The notes under the pieces are model-generated. The model was not told the origin of the DNA. It ran no database searches and saw only the letters and a list, made by a program, of their open reading frames with translations. This document shows positions 17,151-23,890 of a stretch of 23,890 nt of DNA, piece after piece; within the stretch, counting starts at the first letter, position 1; each line of letters starts with the position of its first letter. The position numbers were made by a program, and so were the translations under genes. The stretch comes from Microbacter sp049976245 (GTDB taxonomy: Bacteria; Bacteroidota; Bacteroidia; Bacteroidales; Paludibacteraceae), in contig JBMFIQ010000033.1 of assembly GCA_049976245.1 (NCBI GenBank), positions 1 to 23,890 on the forward strand, read 5' to 3'.

Positions 17151-17187
17151 AAGAGGCTGTATTTCAATCATGCAGCCTCTTTTTTTA
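17151..17187 (+). terminator. Intrinsic terminator of the T9SS-sorted protein gene
   Basis: AGAGGCTG (17152-17159) pairs perfectly with CAGCCTCT (17173-17180), extended by one further A-T at each end, followed by seven or more T. It lies 26 bases after the stop codon. Confidence 0.9.
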
Positions 17188-17238
17188 TCTTTTTAGGAAG
17201 CAAGGATCCTTAGTTTCTGGATGACAAGGAGCTTTCGA

Positions 17239-17269
17239 TTGTTCCTTTTAAACAAAAAGGATAACTTTG
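17239..17269 (+). promoter_or_regulatory. Promoter of kdtA
   Basis: TAACTTTG (17262-17269) fits the -7 element, and ATTG (17238-17241) lies 20 bases upstream as a -33 candidate. Transcription would start near 17273, about 22 bases before the kdtA ATG. Confidence 0.65.
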
Positions 17270-17294
17270 TGACTCATTCCAATTCACCAAAGAA

Positions 17295-18524
17295 ATGCAA
17301 TTATTATACACGTTTTCAATCTATTGTTATCAAGGCTTCATTCGAGTTGCTTCCCTGTTTCATTCCAAAGCGCGACAAATGGTTCAAGGACAAAAGAGAA
17401 CCATCCCTCTCATAAAACACAAACTGGACCTCAACAAGGAAACTTTCTGGTTTCATGCCGCTTCGTTGGGAGAATTTGAACAAGGAAGACCATTAATTGA
17501 AACCATCAAAAAACAATCTCCCGACAGTCAAATTGTACTCAGCTTCTTTTCGCCTTCCGGTTACGAAATCAGAAAAAATTACAAAGAGGCCGATGTCGTT
17601 TGTTATCTCCCTTTTGACACAAAAAAAAATGCCGCTGCATTTATCAATGCGGTAAATCCAAGCAAAGTCATTTTTATAAAATATGAATTTTGGGCCAATT
17701 ATCTCACCATTCTTCATCAAAAAAACATTCCAACCTTTTTGATTTCTGCCATTTTCAGACCAGATCAACTATTTTTTAGAAAATACGGATTGTTCTATCG
17801 TCGTCTATTGACCTTTTTTGACCACATTTTTGTACAAGATCAGAGATCGGCATCCATTCTTTCATCACATCACATTCAACATGTCTCCGTTGCCGGTGAT
17901 ACACGCTTTGACAGGGTTATTGCCATTGCTTCTGAAGCCAAACAACTCCCTTTGATTGAAAAATTTTGTGAACATCATCAAGTGTACATCATGGGAAGTT
18001 CGTGGCCGGCAGACGAAACCCTCATGATTTCTTATTTTAACACACATCCATCGTTTCGTTTGATCATAGCTCCACATGTAACCAATGCAGCACACATCAA
18101 AGCTGTTTGTGATGCAGTGCAGCGTCCATGTATTCGACTGTCCGAAGCTACCATTGACAATGTGATTGATGCTGAATGTTTGGTGATTGACAGCATTGGA
18201 TTATTATCATCCATTTATCGATATGGCGATGCGGCATACATCGGTGGTGGATTCGGAGCCGGAATTCACAATGTGTTGGAAGCGGCGGTGTACGGCATTC
18301 CCGTCATCTTTGGCCCAAAATTTCAAAAGTTTCGTGAAGCCATTGATTTAATTCAGGTTGGAGGGGGATTTTCCGTTCAATCACAGAAAGAATTAGACCA
18401 GTTACTTAACGAATGGGCTCAAGACAATCAAAAGATTAAAAAAGCAGGACACGAAGCTGAAAAGTATGTGCGTGATCAGCAAGGAGCCACACAAAAAATT
18501 CTCCCATATCTTCTTACTCGATAA
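17295..18524 (+). CDS. kdtA: 3-deoxy-D-manno-octulosonic acid (Kdo) transferase
   Basis: 409 aa GT-B glycosyltransferase of family GT30, acting at the inner face of the cytoplasmic membrane to add Kdo from CMP-Kdo to the lipid A precursor. Visible are an N-terminal hydrophobic anchor (about 1-23), the catalytic-region motif FWFHAASLGEFEQGRP with the expected general-base Glu at about residue 60, KVIFIKYEFWANYL in the N-domain, and the C-domain donor site YIGGGFGAGIHNVLEAAVYGIPVIFGPKF. Length and motifs are normal. The gene is monocistronic here and converges on leuD. An overlapping frame at 17221-17415 is spurious. Confidence 0.95.
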   Translation: MQLLYTFSIYCYQGFIRVASLFHSKARQMVQGQKRTIPLIKHKLDLNKETFWFHAASLGEFEQGRPLIETIKKQSPDSQIVLSFFSPSGYEIRKNYKEADVVCYLPFDTKKNAAAFINAVNPSKVIFIKYEFWANYLTILHQKNIPTFLISAIFRPDQLFFRKYGLFYRRLLTFFDHIFVQDQRSASILSSHHIQHVSVAGDTRFDRVIAIASEAKQLPLIEKFCEHHQVYIMGSSWPADETLMISYFNTHPSFRLIIAPHVTNAAHIKAVCDAVQRPCIRLSEATIDNVIDAECLVIDSIGLLSSIYRYGDAAYIGGGFGAGIHNVLEAAVYGIPVIFGPKFQKFREAIDLIQVGGGFSVQSQKELDQLLNEWAQDNQKIKKAGHEAEKYVRDQQGATQKILPYLLTR

Positions 18525-18534
18525 GGAAACGCAC

Positions 18535-18568
18535 AAAAAAAGCGTAGCAACATGCATCACCACGCTTT
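18535..18568 (-). terminator. Terminator of the leu operon, between convergent leuD and kdtA
   Basis: AAAGCGT (18539-18545) pairs with ACGCTTT (18562-18568) around a 16-base loop. On the - strand the stem is followed by seven T (18541-18535), so it ends the leuD transcript. On + only TTTATTC follows, giving weaker termination for kdtA. Confidence 0.75.
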
Positions 18569-18576
18569 ATTCATTA

Positions 18577-19176
18577 TTACCACTGAAGGAATTGATGCGC
18601 CTGTTCCCAAGCCTCAATGGCCTGTTTTTTACTCAATAAATAATCAATGTCATCCAAACCGTTCAACAAACACTCTTTTTTGTAGGCATTGATTTCGAAT
18701 GATTCGGTGATTTTATCAGCATCGTTCGTAATGGTCTGATTTTCCAAGTTAACAGTCACCGTCATCTCAGGATTGGTTTGAATCGCCTCAAACAAGCGCA
18801 TCAGAAAAGATTCTGAAACCACAACCGGCAACACACCGTTGTTGAGCGCATTCCCTTTAAAGATGTCGGCAAAGAAACTTGATACCACAACCTTAAATCC
18901 ATATCCCGCCAAAGCCCATGCGGCATGTTCACGGCTCGAACCACTGCCAAAATTTTTGCCGGCGACCAACACTTCACCATGAAAAAGCGAATTGTTCAAG
19001 ACAAAATCGGGAATAGGCGTGCCGCTTTTATCGTAACGCCAATCAGCAAAAAGATTTGCACCAAAGCCTTCACGAGTAGTAGCTTTCAAAAATCGGGCAG
19101 GTATGATCTGGTCTGTATCCACATTTTCAATTGGTAATGGGACACATGTTGAAGTAAGTGTTTGAAATTTTTCCAT
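18577..19176 (-). CDS. leuD: 3-isopropylmalate dehydratase small subunit
   Basis: 199 aa swivel-domain subunit that pairs with LeuC to isomerise 2-isopropylmalate to 3-isopropylmalate. It has the early IENVDTDQIIPARFLK and the active-site loop NFGSGSSREHAAWAL expected of the family. The length is standard. It starts 21 bases after leuC and is the last gene of the operon; a terminator follows. leuB, often adjacent, is absent: the next gene is convergent kdtA. Confidence 0.97.
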   Translation of the reverse strand: MEKFQTLTSTCVPLPIENVDTDQIIPARFLKATTREGFGANLFADWRYDKSGTPIPDFVLNNSLFHGEVLVAGKNFGSGSSREHAAWALAGYGFKVVVSSFFADIFKGNALNNGVLPVVVSESFLMRLFEAIQTNPEMTVTVNLENQTITNDADKITESFEINAYKKECLLNGLDDIDYLLSKKQAIEAWEQAHQFLQW

Positions 19177-19197
19177 TATTGGGACAATTAATATGGG

Positions 19198-20595
19198 TTA
19201 AACATTTGACGGATCGGTAATTTTTCCCGTAATTGCAGCAGCAGCAGCCACCAAAGGACCTGCCAATAAAGTTCTTGCGCCGGGACCTTGTCTTCCTTCG
19301 AAATTTCGATTCGATGTAGAAACGGCATATTTCCCCGGTGGCACCTTATCATCATTCATGGCAAGGCAAGCCGAACATCCAGGCTGACGTAAAGTAAACC
19401 CTGCTTCTTCCAGAATTTTATCCAATCCCTCGGCACGAATCTGTTTTTCAACAGCCCAAGAACCAGGAACAAGCCATGCAATAACATGCGGAGCCTTCTT
19501 TTTACCTTTTACCAATGAGGCAAATGCTCTGAAATCTTCAATGCGCCCGTTGGTACAACTTCCAAGAAAAACATAATCAACAGGTTTTCCTTCTATTTTT
19601 TCTCCCGGATTAAATCCCATGTACTTCAATGCTTTTTCGAAAGAGATCCTTCCTGCCGGTTCAATTTGATCCAAGGTGGGGATGGAAGCATGAATGGAGA
19701 TGCCCATACCCGGATTGGTACCATAGGTAATCATTGGTTCAATCAGAGATGCATCGAAAGTTATTTCACGGTCAAAATGAGCGCCTTCGTCGGTAGGCAG
19801 AGTTTTCCAATAATCCAAAGCCTTGTCCCAAGCAGCATCCTTCGGCGCAAATTCTCGTCCTTTGATATAAGCAAACGTGGTATCGTCGGGGGCTATCATG
19901 CCGCCACGCGCTCCCATTTCGATGCTTAAATTGCACACTGTCATTCGTTCCTCCATCGACATGGCACGAATGGCTTCACCGGCATACTCCACAAAATAGC
20001 CGGTTGCACCACCGGTTGTTAATTGTGAAATGGTGTACAATGCCAAATCTTTTGCCGTTACGCCTTTGCGCAAACGACCATTATAGACAATGCGCATGGT
20101 TTTAGGGCGAGGTTGCAAAATACATTGAGAAGCCAATACCATCTCCACTTCGCTGGTGCCGATGCCAAAAGCGATCGATCCAAAAGCACCGTGTGTTGAA
20201 GTATGGCTGTCGCCGCAAACAATGGTCATTCCGGGCAATGTCAACCCATTTTCGGGTCCAATCACATGAATGATGCCATTCTTGGGATGCCCCAATCCAA
20301 ACAACGTAAGTCCAAATTCTTGTGCATTACGAGTCAATGTATCCACCTGATTTTTCGAAATGGGATCTTTAATCGGTTGATCCTGAAAAAGCGTGGGAAT
20401 GTTATGATCGGGAGATAAAAAGGTTTTCTCAGGTCGAAACACCTTAAAGTTTCGTTTACGAAGACCGTCAAAAGCCTGTGGACTGGTGACTTCGTGACAA
20501 TAATGACGATCAATGTACAACTGCGTAGGCCCGTCGGGAACAGATGTTACGACATGCTCGTCCCAAATTTTATCAAATAATGTGCGTTTCGTCAT
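19198..20595 (-). CDS. leuC: 3-isopropylmalate dehydratase large subunit
   Basis: 465 aa aconitase-family enzyme with a [4Fe-4S] cluster. Cluster ligands are visible as Cys347 (GSCTNGRI) and Cys407/Cys410 (PGCSACLAMN). The substrate-side motifs CGDSHTSTHGAFG (127-139) and GGATGYFVEYAGEAI (195-209) are intact. With LeuD it catalyses the second committed step of leucine synthesis. It begins 33 bases after the yihY-like gene and runs in the same direction as leuA. Confidence 0.98.
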   Translation of the reverse strand: MTKRTLFDKIWDEHVVTSVPDGPTQLYIDRHYCHEVTSPQAFDGLRKRNFKVFRPEKTFLSPDHNIPTLFQDQPIKDPISKNQVDTLTRNAQEFGLTLFGLGHPKNGIIHVIGPENGLTLPGMTIVCGDSHTSTHGAFGSIAFGIGTSEVEMVLASQCILQPRPKTMRIVYNGRLRKGVTAKDLALYTISQLTTGGATGYFVEYAGEAIRAMSMEERMTVCNLSIEMGARGGMIAPDDTTFAYIKGREFAPKDAAWDKALDYWKTLPTDEGAHFDREITFDASLIEPMITYGTNPGMGISIHASIPTLDQIEPAGRISFEKALKYMGFNPGEKIEGKPVDYVFLGSCTNGRIEDFRAFASLVKGKKKAPHVIAWLVPGSWAVEKQIRAEGLDKILEEAGFTLRQPGCSACLAMNDDKVPPGKYAVSTSNRNFEGRQGPGARTLLAGPLVAAAAAITGKITDPSNV

Positions 20596-20628
20596 AATGA
20601 TGCGATTGATGATTTGTATTAACTAATT

Positions 20629-21948
20629 TTAATTTGTGATGTCTTTGATTAATCGATTTGCTTCTGAAAGAGAATAGAGATGGTCATTATAAATGGTTTC
20701 AATGATTTTTGACTCTCCTGTTTGTTGTAAATTACCTTGAGCATCAATGGTTTGTTCAATGATTCGGAGCAAATAACCAATGGTCATTTTATGAATATCA
20801 AAAGCCGGAATATAAGCAACCGGTGAAACATTTACTTCAAGCAAAACCCTGGCATCGACCAAAGCCTGAAGCATCTTTTTGACCAAATGTTCGGGCAATT
20901 TGTACAAAAAAGCCAACGTTTCCACGTTAGGAGGCTCTTTGGCAAATTCAAAGCGCTTAACTACGGCATGTACCAACAACGTATAAAGGATCTTTTGCTG
21001 AAAAATCGACCAAGTTCCACTGCTTCGTTCAATTTGAATGCGATGAATGTGTTCAATGCTGTAAGCTATTTTCCCTCCGACCAAAAAAATAACCCAAGAA
21101 TAGTATAAAAAAAGAAGCAATAGCGGTAAAGCTGCAAAACTACCATAAATGGCATTATATTGAGCAACACCGATTTGAAAATTGACATAAAGATATTGCC
21201 AAAATTGAAAAAGGGTTCCGGCAATGAGCGCAGCAATCAACGCCGGTTTTATTTTCACCTTGTCGTTTGGCATAATGATGTAGAGACAGGCAAAAAGAAT
21301 CCAACTCATGACATACGGAATGAAGCGAAAAAGCGGTCGCAAAAAACCGTTGAACGAAAGCGGATCCGTCATGGTGCGCAACGTATGATACAACCAGATT
21401 TGTGCAGCAGAAGAGACAAGCAAAAAGAGCGGTGCCAAAGCCATAATGGCCGAATAATCGGTAAATTTACGAATGATGGAACGTTTTTTTTCAATATGAT
21501 GAATGTCGTTCATGGCATCCTCAATGCGCCCCAGCATATTGATCACGGCATAAAACAAAAAAATCAATCCAACCCCTGCAATCAATCCTCCTTTGGTATG
21601 TTCCAACAAAGAATCGGTAAAATTCAAAATGACAGGCAGAGCATCACCTGCCCACACCAAGTTGTATGTCATCCATTTTTCCAAAAACCGATCCAAACCA
21701 AAACCTTTTGCAATGCCAAAAAGCAACGCAAAAACAGGAACAATCGAGAACAAGGAAAAATAAGTCAAAGCAGAAGCCCTTGAATTCAATGGTCCTTTAG
21801 TCCAATCCTCAAACGTGACAATTCCTATTCGAAGCATGATCAATCCGTTTCTCTTCACTTTTGAAAGCGATTTGAGATCTAATTGCCACACCTGATGCTT
21901 GACAAAATGTTGAAGGCGAACAAAAAATGATGTGTTGCCTGACGGCAT
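20629..21948 (-). CDS. YihY/BrkB-family inner-membrane protein
   Basis: 439 aa. Residues about 45-310 carry six or so hydrophobic segments with the family landmarks RASALTYFSLFSIVPVFALLFG (46-67, split: ALTYFSLFSIVP), LIFLFYAVINMLGRIEDAMNDI and NFQIGVAQYNAIYGSFAALPLLLLFLYYSW (key VAQYNAIYGSFAALP). These fit the YihY/virulence-factor BrkB family (once mis-called RNase BN) of unknown transport or scaffold function. The C-terminal ~120 residues are soluble and helix-rich (PNVETLAFLYKLPEHLVKKMLQALVDA), like a winged-helix domain seen in Bacteroidota members. It sits between leuA (17-base gap) and leuC (33-base gap), so it is probably co-transcribed with the leucine genes although no biochemical link is known. 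Confidence 0.92.
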   Translation of the reverse strand: MPSGNTSFFVRLQHFVKHQVWQLDLKSLSKVKRNGLIMLRIGIVTFEDWTKGPLNSRASALTYFSLFSIVPVFALLFGIAKGFGLDRFLEKWMTYNLVWAGDALPVILNFTDSLLEHTKGGLIAGVGLIFLFYAVINMLGRIEDAMNDIHHIEKKRSIIRKFTDYSAIMALAPLFLLVSSAAQIWLYHTLRTMTDPLSFNGFLRPLFRFIPYVMSWILFACLYIIMPNDKVKIKPALIAALIAGTLFQFWQYLYVNFQIGVAQYNAIYGSFAALPLLLLFLYYSWVIFLVGGKIAYSIEHIHRIQIERSSGTWSIFQQKILYTLLVHAVVKRFEFAKEPPNVETLAFLYKLPEHLVKKMLQALVDARVLLEVNVSPVAYIPAFDIHKMTIGYLLRIIEQTIDAQGNLQQTGESKIIETIYNDHLYSLSEANRLIKDITN

Positions 21949-21965
21949 ATTGTATTGACTAAACG

Positions 21966-23462
21966 TTATTTAATAAATTTATTGATTGCATCAATGTATG
22001 CTTCTACAGAAGCAGCCACAATATCGGTATTTCCTGCAAACCCATAATAGACATTCCCTTCATATTCTACCTGCATGTGTACTTTGCCCACATCATCACT
22101 TCCTTTGGTAATGGCTTGAATGAGAAAATCGTTCAATGTAGTTTTCCGGTTGATGATGCGTTTCACCGCATTAATTCCTGCATCGACGGGCCCATTCCCC
22201 GATGCTGCAGCTTCGAAATGTTCTCCCGCAATGGACAATCCCACACTGGCTACCGAACGAATGCCCACGCCTGAAGTCACTTGCAAATATTCCAGTTTGA
22301 TGCGTTGATTTGCAATGCGTTCCTTTCCAACCAATAACAACAAATCGTTGTCATTGATGTCTTTTTTGCGATCTGCTAATTTAAGAAATTCTTCGTAGAT
22401 TTCATCCACCCGTTGAGTATCTTTCAAATCAACCCCCAGCATGTGCAGCCGATGTTTCAAGGCAGCCCGTCCGCTGCGTGCCGTCAGGACTATGGAATTT
22501 TCATCAACCCCAACTTCCTTTGGATCGATAATTTCGTAACTTTCTCTGTTTTTCAACACACCATCCTGATGAATGCCTGACGAATGAGCAAAAGCATTGC
22601 GTCCGACAATGGCCTTATTGGGTTGCACCGGCATGTTCATCAAACTGGAAACCATTCGACTGATTGAAATGATTTTACGTGTATTAATGTTTGTTTCAAT
22701 ATTCAATTCCTTGTGACTGTTAAGAATCATCACGATTTCCTCAAGAGCGGTATTGCCTGCCCGTTCTCCAATCCCGTTAATGGTCACTTCCACTTGACGG
22801 GCTCCGTTCATCACTCCGGCTAATGTATTGGCTGTTGCCATTCCCAAATCGTTATGACAATGGGTCGAAACAATGGCTTTATGAATGCCGTCCACATGTT
22901 CAAAAAGGTATTTAATTTTTTCGGCATAATTCACCGGCAAGCAATAACCCGTTGTGTCGGGAATGTTAACCACCGTTGCCCCTGCTTTAATGACTGCCTC
23001 GACCACTTGAGCCAAATATTCATTGTCGGTGCGACCGGCATCTTCAGCATAAAATTCCACATCTTCCACATATTTTTTGGCATATTTGACTGCAGCAACG
23101 GCTCGTTGCAAAATTTCCTCACGATTGGAATTGAATTTATACAAAATATGATAATCGGAGGTCCCGATGCCGGTATGAATGCGTTTCTTTTTGGCATACT
23201 GAAGGGCTTGAGCCGCCACGTCAATATCTTTCTCAAGCCCACGTGTCAATGCACAAATAGTTGGCCAAGTGACAGCTTTTGAAAGTTCCACTACCGAATT
23301 AAAATCACCAGGACTCGAGATGGGAAATCCGGCCTCAATAATGTCAACGCCTAATGATTCAAGCGCTTTAGCTACTTCAATTTTTTCAACCGTATTCAGT
23401 TGACAACCCGGAACTTGTTCTCCGTCACGGAGTGTCGTGTCAAAAATATACAATTTGTCCAT
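21966..23462 (-). CDS. leuA: 2-isopropylmalate synthase
   Basis: 498 aa. It condenses acetyl-CoA with 2-oxoisovalerate, the first committed step of leucine synthesis. FDTTLRDGEQVPGC (7-20) and STHCHNDLGMATANTLAG with GARQVEVTINGIGERAGN are the two classical signatures, including the metal-binding His-x-His. The C-terminal third (about 385-498, from SGVGIRSVASVGLSI to the end) is the LeuA regulatory domain expected to bind leucine for feedback inhibition. The alternative citramalate synthase is less likely given linkage to leuC and leuD, though substrate specificity cannot be read directly. First structural gene of the operon; an attenuator-like leader precedes it by about 96 bases. Confidence 0.95.
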   Translation of the reverse strand: MDKLYIFDTTLRDGEQVPGCQLNTVEKIEVAKALESLGVDIIEAGFPISSPGDFNSVVELSKAVTWPTICALTRGLEKDIDVAAQALQYAKKKRIHTGIGTSDYHILYKFNSNREEILQRAVAAVKYAKKYVEDVEFYAEDAGRTDNEYLAQVVEAVIKAGATVVNIPDTTGYCLPVNYAEKIKYLFEHVDGIHKAIVSTHCHNDLGMATANTLAGVMNGARQVEVTINGIGERAGNTALEEIVMILNSHKELNIETNINTRKIISISRMVSSLMNMPVQPNKAIVGRNAFAHSSGIHQDGVLKNRESYEIIDPKEVGVDENSIVLTARSGRAALKHRLHMLGVDLKDTQRVDEIYEEFLKLADRKKDINDNDLLLLVGKERIANQRIKLEYLQVTSGVGIRSVASVGLSIAGEHFEAAASGNGPVDAGINAVKRIINRKTTLNDFLIQAITKGSDDVGKVHMQVEYEGNVYYGFAGNTDIVAASVEAYIDAINKFIK

Positions 23463-23558
23463 TTTGATCAGCGTTAATGAAATGATTCGTATGATAAGTC
23501 GTTTTCTTTTGTTTCTTCTTCCACATCAACCGTTCAGTTCACACCATTGTTTGTTATT

Positions 23559-23594
23559 AAAAAAGCCTCTCCACAATGAAGTGAGAAAGGCTTT
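23559..23594 (-). terminator. Leader terminator (attenuator) of the leu operon
   Basis: On the - strand AAAGCCTTTCT (23594-23584) pairs with AGAGGCTTT-side residues (about 23571-23562) over 11 bp including two G-U pairs, closed by CAC/GTG-type pairs with one bulge. Six T follow (to 23559). It lies before leuA, not after a structural gene, so it must terminate the leader transcript unless it is prevented from folding. Confidence 0.8.
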
Positions 23595-23639
23595 CCAATT
23601 TCTTATTCCTTTAACATGAACAATATGCCCCTTCACTTC
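23578..23639 (-). promoter_or_regulatory. Predicted antiterminator pairing in the leu leader
   Basis: GAAGTGA (23639-23633 on the - strand), which contains the leader peptide stop TGA, is a perfect 7-base complement of TCACTTC (23584-23578). That second segment spans the top of the terminator 5' arm and its loop. A few more weak pairs are possible beyond a mismatch. The two structures cannot coexist. Confidence 0.55.
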
Positions 23640-23695
23640 TGTTCCTGAAAGCACAAAAGTCGCAAACTTAACAATATGAAAGTGGCATCATTCAT
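23633..23695 (-). CDS. leuL: Leucine-rich leader peptide of the leu operon
   Basis: Twenty-codon ORF: ATG at 23695, stop TGA at 23635-23633. Codons 8-14 read TTG TTA AGT TTG CGA CTT TTG, i.e. five leucine codons in seven (peptide core ILLSLRLLCF). It starts about 17 bases after the predicted transcription start and ends about 39 bases before the terminator. Five leucines this dense in the leader of a leucine operon strongly suggest ribosome-stalling attenuation by charged tRNA-Leu. A competing frame from a nearby ATG has only seven codons (MMPLSYC) and one leucine. Confidence 0.75.
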   Translation of the reverse strand: MNDATFILLSLRLLCFQEQK

Positions 23696-23715
23696 TCGAA
23701 CATCTTTTGATGAGG

Positions 23716-23747
23716 CAAAGATAAACCGAAAGTTTGAAATGAACAAA
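23716..23747 (-). promoter_or_regulatory. Promoter of the leu operon
   Basis: On the - strand TTTG (23747-23744), 20 bases, then TATCTTTG (23723-23716): the best match in the window to the Bacteroidota TTTG-N19-TAnnTTTG promoter. Transcription would start near 23712, just ahead of the leader peptide ATG. A second TAAGTTTG at 23663-23670 lacks a -33 partner and lies inside the leader ORF. Confidence 0.8.
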
Positions 23748-23840
23748 TAAATTGCAACTAATTAGGTTAAATAAAAATCAAAACGCAATTTAAAAGGCGA
23801 TATTATCAATAATTTATTCAACTTTCGCATGTTCATTACA

Positions 23841-23890
23841 AGGGGCTTCCGCCCCTGTGACCCTGACTTACTTTTTGTCCCCGCAAGCGG
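23841..23890. repeat. GC-rich palindromic element cut by the window edge
   Basis: AGGGGC (23841-23846), loop TTCC, GCCCCT (23851-23856) is a perfect 6-bp hairpin. After TGTGACCCTGACTTAC, the last bases TTTTTGTCCCCGCAAGCGG hold CCGC/GCGG around AA, apparently the first part of a larger palindrome continuing past the edge. The base composition contrasts with the AT-rich leu upstream region. It may be an interspersed repeat; its identity is unknown. Confidence 0.45.

Noticed and set aside
21160..21783. 207-codon open frame on + opposite the yihY-like gene
   Set aside because: It lies entirely antisense to a clear membrane-protein gene. Its His/Gln/Asn/Lys-rich sequence is what the reverse strand of hydrophobic codons gives.

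Overview
The window looks like the chromosome of a Bacteroidota, probably Bacteroidales. The evidence is a murF-alr fusion gene, a DUF4494 protein, a substrate with a type IX secretion (T9SS) sorting domain, a coiled-coil lipoprotein of the Cbp1 type, a BtuB/BtuG-like vitamin B12 uptake pair, and several promoter-like sites of the form TAnnTTTG, the -7 element typical of this phylum. Base composition is AT-leaning and fairly even, except for a short GC-rich palindromic stretch at the right edge. I see no rRNA, tRNA, CRISPR array, phage or transposase. Genus cannot be fixed from this sequence alone.

Layout. (1) 139-1828, + strand: two envelope or secreted proteins, a coiled-coil lipoprotein and a DUF6515-like protein, closed by an intrinsic terminator. 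(2) 2113-8285, + strand: EamA transporter, purD, PfkB-family (adenosine kinase-like) kinase, a second EamA transporter and argS. Each transporter overlaps or is overlapped by its neighbour (EamA/purD by an ATGA junction; kinase/EamA by 8 bases). (3) 8464-11901, - strand: vitamin B12 uptake locus, reading promoter, cobalamin riboswitch, leader terminator, btuB, btuG. (4) 12228-15988, - strand: DUF4494 protein, YggS-type PLP protein, MurF-Alr fusion (cell-wall precursor and D-alanine supply). (5) 16328-18524, + strand: a T9SS-sorted secreted protein with its own terminator, then kdtA (Kdo transferase of lipid A biosynthesis) with its own promoter. (6) 18535-23747, - strand: leucine operon leuA - yihY-like - leuC - leuD, preceded by a promoter, a short leucine-rich leader peptide and a terminator.

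The most interesting signals are regulatory. The leu operon leader has all parts of a ribosome-mediated attenuator: a promoter, a 20-codon leader ORF with five leucine codons in a run of seven, a competing hairpin that includes the leader stop codon, and a strong terminator before leuA. The btuB leader shows a complete cobalamin riboswitch whose P1 helix starts at about the predicted transcription start. It is followed by a 7-bp terminator with a U-run and by upstream segments that could form antiterminator and anti-antiterminator pairings. A membrane protein gene (yihY type) lies inside the leucine operon, and leuB is not in the window.
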